Assembly (NCBI RefSeq): GCF_014212175.1
Contig: NZ_JACJVR010000054.1
Location: forward strand, 1 to 64,000
Length of the DNA: 64,000 nucleotides
DNA from: Cohnella xylanilytica
Lineage (GTDB): Bacteria; Bacillota; Bacilli; Paenibacillales; Paenibacillaceae
Direction of reading: 5' to 3'
The notes under the pieces were generated by a model that was given only the letters and a program-made list of their open reading frames with translations, was not told where the DNA came from and did no database searches. Made by a program: the position numbers and the translations under genes. Below are positions 36,892 through 46,817 of this stretch, piece by piece; the first letter of the stretch is position 1; each line of letters begins with the position of its first letter.

Positions 36892-37025
36892 CTTATTTTC
36901 GGCGGAACGGTGTTCAATTCGGCCGGATTGCGCGGCGAGATCCTTTGCCATCGGATAAAGGAAATCTATTATCAAGCTGTCCCGTTATAAAAAAGTTGAT
37001 GCGTTCAGAGGCTCCAAAAAAGTAG

Positions 37026-37062
37026 AGACGGTTCCTTCGCCGACTAGGCAAGGGAACCGTCT
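37026..37062. terminator. Terminator of the SLH surface-protein gene
   Basis: Stem AGACGGTTCC / GGAACCGTCT with a 17-nt loop, 7 bp beyond the stop of the minus-strand gene; could serve both strands. Confidence 0.8.
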
Positions 37063-37068
37063 TCTTCG

Positions 37069-40000
37069 TTATTTCGCGATCGCGTCCAGCATTCGGAGCA
37101 GCATCGCGGCCGCTTCCGCTCTCGACGCCCGCTCGTTCGGAGCGAACCGGTTGCCGTCCGCGCCGGTCACGATTCCGGCCTCCCGGACGGCCGCCGCCGC
37201 TTCCCGAACCCAGGCGGGCAGCGTCTCTTCGTCCGCGAACGGCTCGGAAGCCGCATCGACGGAGCGGAACTTCTGCGTGCGGGCGATCATGGCCGCCATC
37301 TCCGCGCGGTTGATCTTCTCGCCGGGACGGAAGGTGCCGTCGGCGAAGCCGGTCGCGAGCCCGGCTTGCGCGGCGGCGGCGATCGGGCCTCGTGCCCAGG
37401 CGCCTATGGCCGATGCGTCGGCGAAGGCCGGCTCGTTATCGGCGGGTGCCGCCAGTCCGAGCGCCCGGGCCAGCATGACCGTGAACTCGGCCCGGGTGAT
37501 CGGCGCGTCCGGCTCGAACCGCCCGTCGGAATAGCCTTGGACGATGCCTTTGGCCGCGGCTTCCCGGATGGACGACTCCGCCCAGTGATTCCGGGTATCC
37601 TCAAAGATGGGCTTCTCGGGTTTCTCTGGTTTCTCGGGCGCCTCCTTCTTCTCCGCGGAGAAGACGGCGAACTTCGTGAAATGTCCGACCTTGGCGACGA
37701 ACATAGCGTTCTCCGCCCGACCTTCGACTTCGACCCAACGCGCGTCCTTCTCGTCGTAATAGAAGAGAGCCGGCCTGCGAGCGTCCCCGATCTCGTCCGG
37801 ATTGAACTTGAAGCGGAGCGTCACCGGTTGCTTGAAGTCGCCCGCGACGCTGGCGAGCAGTTCGAATACCGGACTGAGGAGACGAAGCTCTCCCGGAACC
37901 TGAACCGAGCCGGCTCCCAGCTTCCGGATCGTCAATTGGTAGGAGCCGTCGAATACCCCTTCGGGAACGTAGATCTCGACTTCGTCGCCGAAGCTGGCCG
38001 AGCAAGCTCCCGCGCCGCAAGATGTCGTTCGTTCGCTGACCTGAACCGGGGTCGCGGACGTCGAATCCGAGACGGTCGGCTTGGCGACGATGACCCGGAC
38101 CGCGGCTTGAACGCCCGCCGGATTGGAGATGCCATCCGGCAATGCCAGCGTGCCGGCGAAAACGTACGTTCCAGCCTTGCGACCGTTATAAACCGGTTCC
38201 CCATCGTTCCATGTTAACATAACCGTTGCCTTATCCCCGCTGCTCAGGAGCGCCTCCGTCTGCGCGGGCAAGGGGATCGAGCTCAGCTTCGTTCCATAAG
38301 GCACTTTGATGTCGCTGAGCGACGGTACGCTTGCCACCGTTAACGGAATCGGATCGGGATCCGGCTCCGCGGTCTTCTCCTGCACGATGACCCGTACCGT
38401 CGCCTTCAGGCCTCCCGGATTCGTCGCGCCTTCCGGAGGCGTCAGTGTGCCGGTGAACGTATACGTTCCAGCCGCATTGCCGACGTACGCCGGGGCGCCC
38501 TCGTTCCAGGTTACGCTGGCCGTGCCATGATCCCCGTTGCTCAGTTTGACCGTCACCTGCGAAGGGAGAGGAACATCGGCCAACTTCGTCCCGTATGCTA
38601 CCGTCAATTCAGACAGCGACTCCACTTCGGTTACCGTTACTGGGACGACGGGCTTCTCTTGCACGATCACCCGTACCGTCGCCTTCAAGCCGCCCGGATT
38701 CGTTACGCCTTCTGGCGGCGTCAATGTTCCGGTGAATGTATACGTGCCGGCAGCATCTCCGTCGTACGCTGGAACGCCCTCGTTCCAGGTTACGCCAGCC
38801 GTGCCATGATCCCCGTTGCTCAGTTTGACCGTTACTTGCGAAGGCAAAGGAACATCAGATAACTTCGTCCCGTACGCTACCGTCTGGTCAGACAGCGACT
38901 CCACTTCCGTTACCGTCACCGGTACGATTGGCTTCTCTTGTACGATGACCCGTACCGTCGCCTTCAGGCCGCCCGGATTCGTTACGCCTTCCGGCGGTGT
39001 CAGGGTGCCTATGAACGTATAGGCGCCGGCCGTATCGCCGTTGTACGCCGGGGCGCCCTCGTTCCAGGTTACGCTGGCCGTGCTACTATCCCCGCTGCTC
39101 AGTTTGACCGTTACCTGCGAAGGGAGCAGAACGTCGGCCAACTTCGTCCCGTACGCTACCGTCAGTTCAGACAGCGACGCCACTTCGGTTACCGTTACTG
39201 GGACGACGGGCTTCTCTTGCACGATGACCCGTACCGTCGCCTTCAGACCGTCCGGATTCGTTACGCCTTCTGGCGGCGTCAATGTTCCGGTGAATGTATA
39301 CGTGCCGGCAGCATCTCCGTCGTACGCTGGAACGCCCTCGTTCCAGGTTACGCTGGCCGTGCTACTATCCCCGCTGCTCAGTTTGACCGTTACCTGCGAA
39401 GGGAGCAGAACGTCGGCCAACTTCGTCCCGTACGCTACCGTCAGGTCAGAAAGTGACTCCACTTCCGTTACCGTCACCGGTACGAGAGGCTTCTCTTGCA
39501 CGATGACCCGCACCGTCGCCTTCAGACCGTCCGGGTTCGTCGTACCTTCAGGTGGCGTCAATGTTCCGGTGAACGTATACGTTCCAGCCGCATTGCCGTC
39601 ATAAACCGGATCGCCCTCGTTCCAGGTTACGCCAGCCGTGCCATGATCCCCGTTGCTCAGCTTGACCGCCACTTGCGACGGGAGCGGAACATCGGCCAAC
39701 TTCGTCCCGTATGCTACCGCCAGGTCAGAAGGTGACTCCACTTCCGTTACCGTCACCGGTACGACGGGCTTCTCTTGCACGATGACCCGTACCGTCGCCT
39801 TCAGACCGTCCGGGTTCGTCGTGCCTTCAGGTGGCGTCAATGTTCCGGTGAACGTATACGTTCCAGCCGCATTGCCGTCGTACGCCGGAGCGCCCTCGTT
39901 CCAGGTTACGCTGGCCGTGCTACTATCCCCGCTGCTCAGTTTGACCGTTACCTGCGAAGGGAGCAGAACGTCGGCCAACTTCGTCCCGTACGCTACCGTC

Positions 40001-41619
40001 AGGTCAGACAGCGACTCCACTTCCGTTACTGTTACTGGGACGACGGGCTTCTCTTGCACGATGACCCGTACCGTCGCCTTCAGACCGTCCGGGTTCGTCG
40101 TGCCTTCAGGTGGCGTCAATGTTCCGGTGAACGTATACGTTCCAGCCGCATTGCCGTCGTACGCCGGGGTGCCCTCGTTCCAGGTTACGCCAGCCGTGCC
40201 ATGATCCCCGTTGCTCAGCTTGACCGCCACTTGCGACGGGAGCGGAACATCCGCCAACTTCGTCCCGTACGCTACCGTGATATCGGTCAGAGAAGCCGCT
40301 TCGTCGGCGGTCGGATTCGCGCGGAAGACGACCGCGATCGGATCCCCCGCCGCATAACCGGCCGCGTCGTCGCGCTTATAGCGCACGAGCACGTTCGCGT
40401 CCCCGTCGAACGTCGGTTCCGCAGCGCCGTCATAAGGAGTGTAGGAGGGCTCTCCTTCTTTTTTATACTCCATCTTCTCATTCAATCCGACGATCTTGTT
40501 ATGGACGTCGTCGGCCGATACGGACGGCGCCCCGACTTTGACCCGGAACAGCATGCCTTGGCTGTACCCGCCTGCGGCCAGATAGCTGCCGTCGTCCGCC
40601 TGGCGGACGTATCCCAGATTGCCGCCGCCGTCCAGCCATTTGTCCCACTGCCGGACGCCGGTACCGTTTACTTTCACCAACAAGCCTTGGTCGACATTGT
40701 TGCCCCCCGCCACAATGAAGCCTCCATCTAGCGTGGGTGCCGTCCGGAATGACAAAGAGGTCGGACCCGAATAAGTCTGAACCCACTCCTTCTCAAGGTT
40801 GTCGTCGATCTTGAGCAGGAGCGCGTTCTGAGCGGAATTGTATACGGCCCCCATTATGAAGTATCCTCCGTGCCCGACAAGCCGATCGATTCTAAGGAAC
40901 GCCGAACCGGCAACGCCGTAGGTCCGAAGTTCGCCGATGAGTATGCCGTTCTCGTCCAGCTTGGCGACGAAGCCTTCTTCGGTCGAGCTTCCGCTATCTC
41001 CGACGAGAAGGTAACCGCCTCCGTCAAGCGGCAAGACGTCGCGAACGTACTGAACTCCCGGCTGCTGGAAGTTTGTACCAGCCATTGTATTGCCGTTGGT
41101 ATCCACTCGAACGATCGCGATATCCCGATTCTGGAGTCCATTAGAGGAATTGGAACCGATGACAAGATAACTCCCCGAATTCTCGAAAATCGCCGTCGCT
41201 TCTCCCTGATAGATCAGGTTCGAATTACGCCAAACTTGGTTCCCGTTCTTATCCAGCTTGCCGACGACCCATGCCGGAGACAAGTTCTGGCTTCCCGCGA
41301 AGAGAAATCCTCCGTCGGACGTCTCGCGAACGAACCGGAGGCTCGCTAGTTCCGTCTCTGCAGGCAGCGCGTCCGCCGCCCAGACCTTCTCGCCGGCCGC
41401 GTTCAGCTTCGTCATTCGGCCTCCCCCGACCGCGACGTAACCGCCGTCCCGCGTCGGCTGCATATCGCGAAAACCCGGGATCCCGGAATAGGCGGTCGGA
41501 TCGACGACGAGCCGGCCGTCGTCGGCGGCCGCCCGTGCGGAAGGAGCGATGAAAGGCAGCAGCAGAATACTCGCCATGAACAAACCGAAGAAGCGCTTGA
41601 GTCCTGTTAGCGTAATCAC
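37069..41619 (-). CDS. SLH surface protein with propeller-like and Ig-like repeats
   Basis: 1516 aa, exported and cell-wall bound. GTG 41619 is chosen because GGAGG lies 10 nt upstream and a signal peptide follows (basic GLKRFFG, hydrophobic core, ARA-AA cleavage about residue 30). About 31-385: repeats of the form DGGY.V.G with KLDENG/KVNGTG strands, propeller-like. About 445-1178: eight Ig-like (Big_4) repeats starting VAYGTKL, seven nearly identical. About 1190-1330: a ZU5-like domain with two close Cys (SCGAGAC) and VGHFTKFAVF. About 1338-1516: three SLH domains (HWAESSIREAAAKGIVQGYSDGRF-type) that bind pyruvylated wall polymer. Probably an adhesin or surface-layer-associated protein. Confidence 0.92.
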   Translation of the reverse strand: MITLTGLKRFFGLFMASILLLPFIAPSARAAADDGRLVVDPTAYSGIPGFRDMQPTRDGGYVAVGGGRMTKLNAAGEKVWAADALPAETELASLRFVRETSDGGFLFAGSQNLSPAWVVGKLDKNGNQVWRNSNLIYQGEATAIFENSGSYLVIGSNSSNGLQNRDIAIVRVDTNGNTMAGTNFQQPGVQYVRDVLPLDGGGYLLVGDSGSSTEEGFVAKLDENGILIGELRTYGVAGSAFLRIDRLVGHGGYFIMGAVYNSAQNALLLKIDDNLEKEWVQTYSGPTSLSFRTAPTLDGGFIVAGGNNVDQGLLVKVNGTGVRQWDKWLDGGGNLGYVRQADDGSYLAAGGYSQGMLFRVKVGAPSVSADDVHNKIVGLNEKMEYKKEGEPSYTPYDGAAEPTFDGDANVLVRYKRDDAAGYAAGDPIAVVFRANPTADEAASLTDITVAYGTKLADVPLPSQVAVKLSNGDHGTAGVTWNEGTPAYDGNAAGTYTFTGTLTPPEGTTNPDGLKATVRVIVQEKPVVPVTVTEVESLSDLTVAYGTKLADVLLPSQVTVKLSSGDSSTASVTWNEGAPAYDGNAAGTYTFTGTLTPPEGTTNPDGLKATVRVIVQEKPVVPVTVTEVESPSDLAVAYGTKLADVPLPSQVAVKLSNGDHGTAGVTWNEGDPVYDGNAAGTYTFTGTLTPPEGTTNPDGLKATVRVIVQEKPLVPVTVTEVESLSDLTVAYGTKLADVLLPSQVTVKLSSGDSSTASVTWNEGVPAYDGDAAGTYTFTGTLTPPEGVTNPDGLKATVRVIVQEKPVVPVTVTEVASLSELTVAYGTKLADVLLPSQVTVKLSSGDSSTASVTWNEGAPAYNGDTAGAYTFIGTLTPPEGVTNPGGLKATVRVIVQEKPIVPVTVTEVESLSDQTVAYGTKLSDVPLPSQVTVKLSNGDHGTAGVTWNEGVPAYDGDAAGTYTFTGTLTPPEGVTNPGGLKATVRVIVQEKPVVPVTVTEVESLSELTVAYGTKLADVPLPSQVTVKLSNGDHGTASVTWNEGAPAYVGNAAGTYTFTGTLTPPEGATNPGGLKATVRVIVQEKTAEPDPDPIPLTVASVPSLSDIKVPYGTKLSSIPLPAQTEALLSSGDKATVMLTWNDGEPVYNGRKAGTYVFAGTLALPDGISNPAGVQAAVRVIVAKPTVSDSTSATPVQVSERTTSCGAGACSASFGDEVEIYVPEGVFDGSYQLTIRKLGAGSVQVPGELRLLSPVFELLASVAGDFKQPVTLRFKFNPDEIGDARRPALFYYDEKDARWVEVEGRAENAMFVAKVGHFTKFAVFSAEKKEAPEKPEKPEKPIFEDTRNHWAESSIREAAAKGIVQGYSDGRFEPDAPITRAEFTVMLARALGLAAPADNEPAFADASAIGAWARGPIAAAAQAGLATGFADGTFRPGEKINRAEMAAMIARTQKFRSVDAASEPFADEETLPAWVREAAAAVREAGIVTGADGNRFAPNERASRAEAAAMLLRMLDAIAK
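38375..40280 (-). repeat. Seven near-identical 276-bp coding repeats
   Basis: Each unit encodes about 92 residues of an Ig-like domain. Two alternative blocks, SNGDHGTA and SSGDSSTA, are mixed among the units in the order H,S,H,S,S,H,H, which suggests recombination or gene conversion between repeats. An eighth, clearly diverged unit follows (about 38085-38340). Confidence 0.9.
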
Positions 41620-41772
41620 CGGGCAACAACCTCCAACTCTATGGTTCGACCAATTTTCGTAGAACGATAGAACCATTTTAATGGATAGACCTCCGCCTTG
41701 AATCCCCCTCGAGGGGGATGGCGGCTGCCCCTTGCCCCCAATCTCGGTTCGACCTCTCCGTCGGAGACGGCC

Positions 41773-44415
41773 TCATCCCCGCGACGATCGACCCTCTCCG
41801 CCGATTCGCTCCGCGCGCTGCACGGCCTCTTCCCGGTTCTTCGCCCCCAGCTTATCGTAAATCCGGGCCCGGTGGGTCTTCACCGTCTCGTAGGAGATCC
41901 CCAATCTCGCCGCGATCTCCTTCCCGTTCAGCCCGTCCAGCAGCCCTTGATAGACGTCCATCTCCCGCGGGGTGAACAGCGTCTCGAACGGATGAACGGC
42001 CGGTCCGCCGGCCCCCGCTCCATCCATTCCGCTAAGCACGGTGCGAACGAAGGAGAGAGAAGCCGCCGCCGCTCCCCGGTAATACCCTTGCTGCTTCGCG
42101 GCCGCCAGATCGGCGAGCAGCCCTTGCAGGGGCGCTCCTTCGTCGACGAGCAGCCGGATGAAGTCGTTTTTCTCGGCGATTCGCAAAGCTTCTTCCAATT
42201 GGACCAGCGCCCGTTGCTTGTCCCCCTCTTCCAGATGGAGGCGGGCCTGCAGCGCCAGAACTTCGACGGCGTCGAGCAGCCTCATCTCCTGCTGGGCCAG
42301 ATGCAGCAGCTTATGGAGGAGGACGGCCGCTTCCCCGCGGCTTCCTGTCGCAAGCAGCACGCGCGCGTAGAGCAGGTAATCGTACAGCGAATACGCGGAG
42401 ACGAGATCGCGAGCCGTCAACCGGCAGCCGCTTCCCCATTCGACGGCCGGCCCCGGATCGCCGTGCAGCAGCCGAAGCCGCCGCAGCTCCAGGTCGAGCA
42501 GCTCGGCGCCGCGCGGAATCTTCATCCACTCCATCCTCCGCTTCCCGGCTTCCAATAACTCGCAGGCTTCGAACAGGCGGGCTTGGGCGGATCGGATGCG
42601 GGCCAGGACGATCCACCCCGGGACCAGCTCGTGCTCGGGACGGTCCGGCTTGCGTTCCGCCCAGGCCAATCCTTCCGTCGCATAGCGCTCCGCCGCCTCC
42701 AGGTCGTTCCAGCCATAGAGCATTTCCGCGTAATTGATAAATAGGCGAGCCTGGAAAAACGGGTTCACGGCTCTGTACAGCTCGGCCAGTTGAAGCGTGT
42801 ACGGCTCCGCGACCGCCCTTGCGGCATGCCCGTTGCCGATCCGGTACGTCCGCGCCGTGACGGGCTGAAGCGGCGTCTCCGGCAGGCCGAACAGAATGCG
42901 GATGCCGTCCGGCGCGTACCGGACGACCTTCTCGTAATGCTTGCGCGCTTCCGCCAGATCGTTGCGGCCGAACACCATGATCGTGCCCCGCACGTAGTGG
43001 GACATCGCGAGGAATTGGCCGCGTTCCTCCGGCGGCATTCCCTCTTGAGCCGCGTCGAACCATGCTTCGGCCTCGGAGAGCAGCGTCTCCGCCTTCGCCG
43101 TGTCTCCCGCGTACTCCGCGACGAGCGAATTGGCATAGGAAAAAAACAAGACCGGATGAGCGAGCAGATGCTCGCTCGGAATCGCGGACAGCCATCGCCC
43201 GAGATGGGACCATTCCCACCCCACCACCCGCGAGGTCATCTCCTCCAGCACTCCCACGGCGCGATCGTAACAGCCTCCGAGCAGGAAGTGCTCGACCGCT
43301 TCCTCCCGAAGTTCCCGCTCCCGGAACCAGAGCCCCGCCGTCTCGTGCAGCGAAGCCGGCCGCTCCTCGGGGTCTTGCTCCAGCTGCCGGCGGAGGAATT
43401 CTTCGAACAGATGATGGAACCGATACCAGCTTCCCTTCGCGTCGAGCGGAACGACGAACAGCTGCAGCTTCTCGATCTCGCCGATGAGCGCCGCCGCGTC
43501 CTCGAACCCGGAGACGGTTCGGCAGAGCGGCGCGCACCAGCGCTTCAAGATCGAGGAACGAACGAGGAACTTCCGCAGCCGTGCGGGCAGCCTCGCGTAC
43601 ACTTCCTCCAATAGATATTGGCGGATCTGGCGGTTGTAGCCGGCGAATTCCCCGACGAAGGCAGCTTGATCCTCCCAGCTTCGCATCGAGAGAGCGGCCA
43701 GCTTCAGCCCCGTGACCCAGCCCTCCGTCTTGTTCACCAGCGCCGCTATGCCTTCGTCTCCAAGGCCGATCTGCTCCTGCCGGAAAAAACGCGCCCCCTC
43801 CTCGCGGTCGAACCGCAGATCGTCGGCGTTCAGCCGGAGCGCCGCTTGCCCGGCTTCCATCCGGGCCATCGAGAAGCCCGGCTCGGCGCGGCTTAACAGC
43901 ATCAGATGCACGTGCGAAGGCAGATGCTCGGCCCAGTAGGAGATGCCGTTCAAGAGGCGGGGCTCCCGAATGACGTGGAAATCGTCCAGCACGAGAACCA
44001 GCCTGCCGTCGCCCGCCGTGCGGTTCAAGGCGTTGAGGCACACAATGAGCCCTTGCTCCGCGGCGTTCGAGTCCAGGGAGGACAGCACCGGCTTGATCTC
44101 CTCCAGATAGCCGGGCCGGACGCCGTCGATGGCGGCCGCGATATAACGCCACATTCGCCCGCCTTCGTTGTCTCCTTCGTCCAGGGACACCCAGGCCGCG
44201 TCAACCTCGGCTTCCGTGATCCACTGGCAAGCGAGGGTCGTCTTGCCGAACCCGGCCGGAGCGCAGATGAACGTCAGCGATGCGGCGGCGCCTTCGCCGA
44301 GCCGGTTCGTCAGGCGGGGGCGGCCGACGAGCGCGGTCCGGGCGCGCGGGACGGCCAGTTTGGCTTGAAGCAGAGCTTGCTCGAAGAGAAGTTCCCTATT
44401 GTCCGATCGGTTCAT
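41773..44415 (-). CDS. MalT/LAL-type LuxR transcriptional activator
   Basis: 880 aa. N-terminal STAND NTPase with Walker A CAPAGFGKTT (51-60) and Walker B LVLVLDDFH, a winged-helix region, a long TPR-like helical region (about 400-770, e.g. EHFLLGGCYDRAVGVLEEM), and a C-terminal LuxR HTH (LFTPREMDVYQGLLDGLNGKEIA, YETVKTHRARIYDKLGA). Such proteins are inducer- and ATP-dependent activators. ATG 44415 starts directly before the conserved LAVPRARTALVGRPRL; AGGGAG is 12 nt upstream. No obvious target; nearby are the sugar-oxidoreductase genes and the SLH gene. Confidence 0.9.
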   Translation of the reverse strand: MNRSDNRELLFEQALLQAKLAVPRARTALVGRPRLTNRLGEGAAASLTFICAPAGFGKTTLACQWITEAEVDAAWVSLDEGDNEGGRMWRYIAAAIDGVRPGYLEEIKPVLSSLDSNAAEQGLIVCLNALNRTAGDGRLVLVLDDFHVIREPRLLNGISYWAEHLPSHVHLMLLSRAEPGFSMARMEAGQAALRLNADDLRFDREEGARFFRQEQIGLGDEGIAALVNKTEGWVTGLKLAALSMRSWEDQAAFVGEFAGYNRQIRQYLLEEVYARLPARLRKFLVRSSILKRWCAPLCRTVSGFEDAAALIGEIEKLQLFVVPLDAKGSWYRFHHLFEEFLRRQLEQDPEERPASLHETAGLWFRERELREEAVEHFLLGGCYDRAVGVLEEMTSRVVGWEWSHLGRWLSAIPSEHLLAHPVLFFSYANSLVAEYAGDTAKAETLLSEAEAWFDAAQEGMPPEERGQFLAMSHYVRGTIMVFGRNDLAEARKHYEKVVRYAPDGIRILFGLPETPLQPVTARTYRIGNGHAARAVAEPYTLQLAELYRAVNPFFQARLFINYAEMLYGWNDLEAAERYATEGLAWAERKPDRPEHELVPGWIVLARIRSAQARLFEACELLEAGKRRMEWMKIPRGAELLDLELRRLRLLHGDPGPAVEWGSGCRLTARDLVSAYSLYDYLLYARVLLATGSRGEAAVLLHKLLHLAQQEMRLLDAVEVLALQARLHLEEGDKQRALVQLEEALRIAEKNDFIRLLVDEGAPLQGLLADLAAAKQQGYYRGAAAASLSFVRTVLSGMDGAGAGGPAVHPFETLFTPREMDVYQGLLDGLNGKEIAARLGISYETVKTHRARIYDKLGAKNREEAVQRAERIGGEGRSSRG

Positions 44416-44506
44416 AGTCGTTGCGGGCTCCCTGTTTGCTATGTATATAACCAGTATAGTACATGTGACCGGATGGAGGGACGCGAATCGGGAAAATTCG
44501 ACATGC

Positions 44507-44540
44507 AAAAAACCGCACGGAGCCGTCGCTCGCGTGCGGT
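44507..44540 (-). terminator. Rho-independent terminator of the Gfo/Idh/MocA gene
   Basis: On the minus strand stem ACCGCACG / CGTGCGGT followed by a T-run, 17 bp past the stop. Confidence 0.85.
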
Positions 44541-44556
44541 CGCTTCGCGTATTCGA

Positions 44557-45639
44557 TTATTGCGGCAGCTCGACCGACACTTCCCGGCGCTGCTCCGCCG
44601 AACGGAGGACGCCGTCGATGATGGCCTGCTGAATGAGAATCTGCTCTCCCGGAATCGGGGCCGGCCGGCCGTCGCGCACCGCTTCGGCGAAGTCGCGCAC
44701 CTTCTCGTCGAACAGGTTGAGGGAATGCCCGATGAGCGGCACTTCCGTCGACGTATGCCCGCCGAAGTCGTCGTGGAACAGCGTCATCGAGCCGACCGCT
44801 CCGTCCCAGACGCCGGACCAGGGGCCCGTTCCCGCCGGCGTCACCTTCAGCCCGGCATCCGTGCCGAGGAAGATCGTCGCGCCGAGCGTATCCATGTGCA
44901 TCGCCCAGGAAATCTTGAATTGCAGCACCAGGTCGTTCTCGAACCGGACCATCGCCACGCCGAAGTCCTCGACCTCGAACTTCGAGGCTTCCGGATGATA
45001 GAGGGGATTCGTGCCGAAATGGTTGGCCGTGAAGGCCGACACCGAGACGGGTCGCGGATAGCCGAGCGTGTTGAGCGCCATGTCGAGGGAATAGCAGCCG
45101 ATGTCCGCCATCGCCCCCGCTCCGGCCAGCGTCTTGCTGATGAACGTGCCTCCCGGCATGCCGCGGCGGCGTCCGCCTCCCGTCTCGACATAGTAGACGT
45201 TGCCGAGCCGGCCGGATTGGACGATGTCCTGAAGCCGCTTCATGTTCGGGTCGTACCGGGGCTGGAAGCCGATGGACAGCATGCCCCCCGTCTCCTTCGC
45301 CGCCTGCACCATGTCGAGCGCCTCCGCCAGAGTCACCGACATCGGCTTCTCCAGCAGCACCTGCTTGCCGGCGCGCAGCGAATCGACCGCCGTGCGGTGA
45401 TGGGATACGTTCGGCGTGCAGATGCTGACGGCGTCCAGGTCCGTCGCCAGCAGCTCGGTGTGGCTGTCGTAAGCCGCCGCTTCCGTCAGTCCTTCCCGTT
45501 CGGCGAACTCCTTGGCCTTGCCCGGAATGACGTCCGCGACGGCGACGATCTCCGCGAACGGCAGCTTGCGGTAAGCCGATACGTGCGCGCGGGCGATGCC
45601 GCCCGTGCCGATAATGCCTATTTTCACTTTTGCGCTCAT
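44557..45639 (-). CDS. Gfo/Idh/MocA family oxidoreductase
   Basis: 360 aa. Rossmann motif IGIIGTGGIARAH, the family's EKPMSVTLAEA (Lys of EKP is the catalytic/nicotinamide-contact residue), GFQPRYDPN, and a C-terminal alpha/beta domain. NAD(P)-dependent dehydrogenase acting on a sugar, inositol or derivative. Last gene of a minus-strand group with an AraC regulator and a second member of the family; together they probably convert one sugar or cyclitol. Confidence 0.9.
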   Translation of the reverse strand: MSAKVKIGIIGTGGIARAHVSAYRKLPFAEIVAVADVIPGKAKEFAEREGLTEAAAYDSHTELLATDLDAVSICTPNVSHHRTAVDSLRAGKQVLLEKPMSVTLAEALDMVQAAKETGGMLSIGFQPRYDPNMKRLQDIVQSGRLGNVYYVETGGGRRRGMPGGTFISKTLAGAGAMADIGCYSLDMALNTLGYPRPVSVSAFTANHFGTNPLYHPEASKFEVEDFGVAMVRFENDLVLQFKISWAMHMDTLGATIFLGTDAGLKVTPAGTGPWSGVWDGAVGSMTLFHDDFGGHTSTEVPLIGHSLNLFDEKVRDFAEAVRDGRPAPIPGEQILIQQAIIDGVLRSAEQRREVSVELPQ

Positions 45640-45725
45640 GGTCGTTGAAATCCTCCCATTCGTCTATGCCTCGTTCCGGCATCGTTGTCTCGATCTCGTC
45701 CTCTTGCCCGCTTCGGTCTATCGTT

Positions 45726-46745
45726 CTACGATCTCTCGTTCCCGGCTCTCTCGCTTGCGCTTCGCGGCCGTCCGGTTCCGTGCAAGCGGCGATAGGCGGC
45801 GGGCGTCATCCCGAACTTGCGCTTGAACACCGGGTACAGGTAATTCGGGTTCGCGTATCCGTGGTCGAGGGCGATCTCTTCGATCGGCCGGTCCGTGCCC
45901 AGCAGCTCCTCTCGGATCCGCTGCAGCCGGACGTGCTCGACCCAATCGCGGAAGGAGGTGCCGCCCTCGCTTCGGAAAATCCTCTGCAGCTGCCGGGGGC
46001 TGACGCGCACCCGCTCCGCCACGTCCTCCAGCGTAATGGGGCGCGATTCGTTGTCCTCGATGAATTGGGTGGCCAGACGGAAGCGATGGTCCTTCATGTC
46101 CCTCTCGGGAATATTGCCTCCGTTGCCGGGAGAAGCATGGACGCGTGCCGCCCGCAGCAGAATCTGGACGATCGTCTGCTTAAGCGTCGCGTAGAACCCG
46201 ATCGGCTGCTCCTCCCACGCCCGGTAAGCGTCGAGGAAGCAGCCCATCGCGTGATAGCGGTCGAACGCCGGTACGGCCGGCATCTCCCGGAGCACTCGAA
46301 TGCACTCTTCCGCTTCCGCGGCTTCCAGCGAGTCGCCCCAGCCGTTGTCCGTATCCGCTTCCAAGGGAACGAATTCGCAGTGAAGGCACAGCTCGTACAT
46401 CGGGTCCGCTTCGTCCGAGCGCTGCTCGTGAACGACGTCGGGTCCGGTCAAGTAGAACAGCCCTTCCCTCAGCTCGTGCAGGTCGTCCCCGATCCGGACG
46501 GAGCCCTTCCCCTTCGGGATGAAGTGGAATTCGAACTCCGAATGCTTATGCGAAGCGATGACATGGCCCGGCTCGAACGAAGCCAGGTGGCAGTGGAGGA
46601 CCCGGATGCCGTACCGGCCCCAGCGGAACCGAAGGTCCAGCCGGTCGAGCGCGTCGCGCTTCTTCTCCATTCTCGCGAACGGGAACGGCGCGGCGCTCCC
46701 CGCCTTGCGCTCTCCCGTCTCCGGCTGTTGCCACGTCGTCTGCAT
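45726..46745 (-). CDS. AraC family regulator with cupin-like N-terminus
   Basis: 339 aa. N-terminal ligand-binding cupin (IASHKHSEFEFHFIPKGKGSVRIGDDLHEL in short: HKHSEFEFHF, then LREGLFYLTGPDVVHE) and a C-terminal double HTH (ITLEDVAERVRVSPRQLQRIF; YANPNYLYPVFKRKFGMTPAAYRR). ATG 46745 follows AGAGGAGAGG by 7 nt. Encoded between two sugar oxidoreductase genes, which it most likely controls. Confidence 0.9.
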   Translation of the reverse strand: MQTTWQQPETGERKAGSAAPFPFARMEKKRDALDRLDLRFRWGRYGIRVLHCHLASFEPGHVIASHKHSEFEFHFIPKGKGSVRIGDDLHELREGLFYLTGPDVVHEQRSDEADPMYELCLHCEFVPLEADTDNGWGDSLEAAEAEECIRVLREMPAVPAFDRYHAMGCFLDAYRAWEEQPIGFYATLKQTIVQILLRAARVHASPGNGGNIPERDMKDHRFRLATQFIEDNESRPITLEDVAERVRVSPRQLQRIFRSEGGTSFRDWVEHVRLQRIREELLGTDRPIEEIALDHGYANPNYLYPVFKRKFGMTPAAYRRLHGTGRPRSASERAGNERS

Positions 46746-46817
46746 CCGTACGCCTCTCCTCTCGCGCTTCCTCTTCACGTCTGGCCGGCGACCTCGCTAA
46801 CGCCGTTCCGGCTAAGC

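Noticed and set aside
38306..40731. Plus-strand repetitive frames in the SLH gene
   Set aside because: Mirror images of the Ig-like repeats; the minus frame has signal peptide, Ig-like and SLH domains.
41702..41719. Perfect 18-bp palindrome ATCCCCCTCGAGGGGGAT between the SLH and LAL genes
   Set aside because: No loop, so not a terminator; could be an operator but nothing supports a regulator, and a chance GC-rich palindrome is possible.
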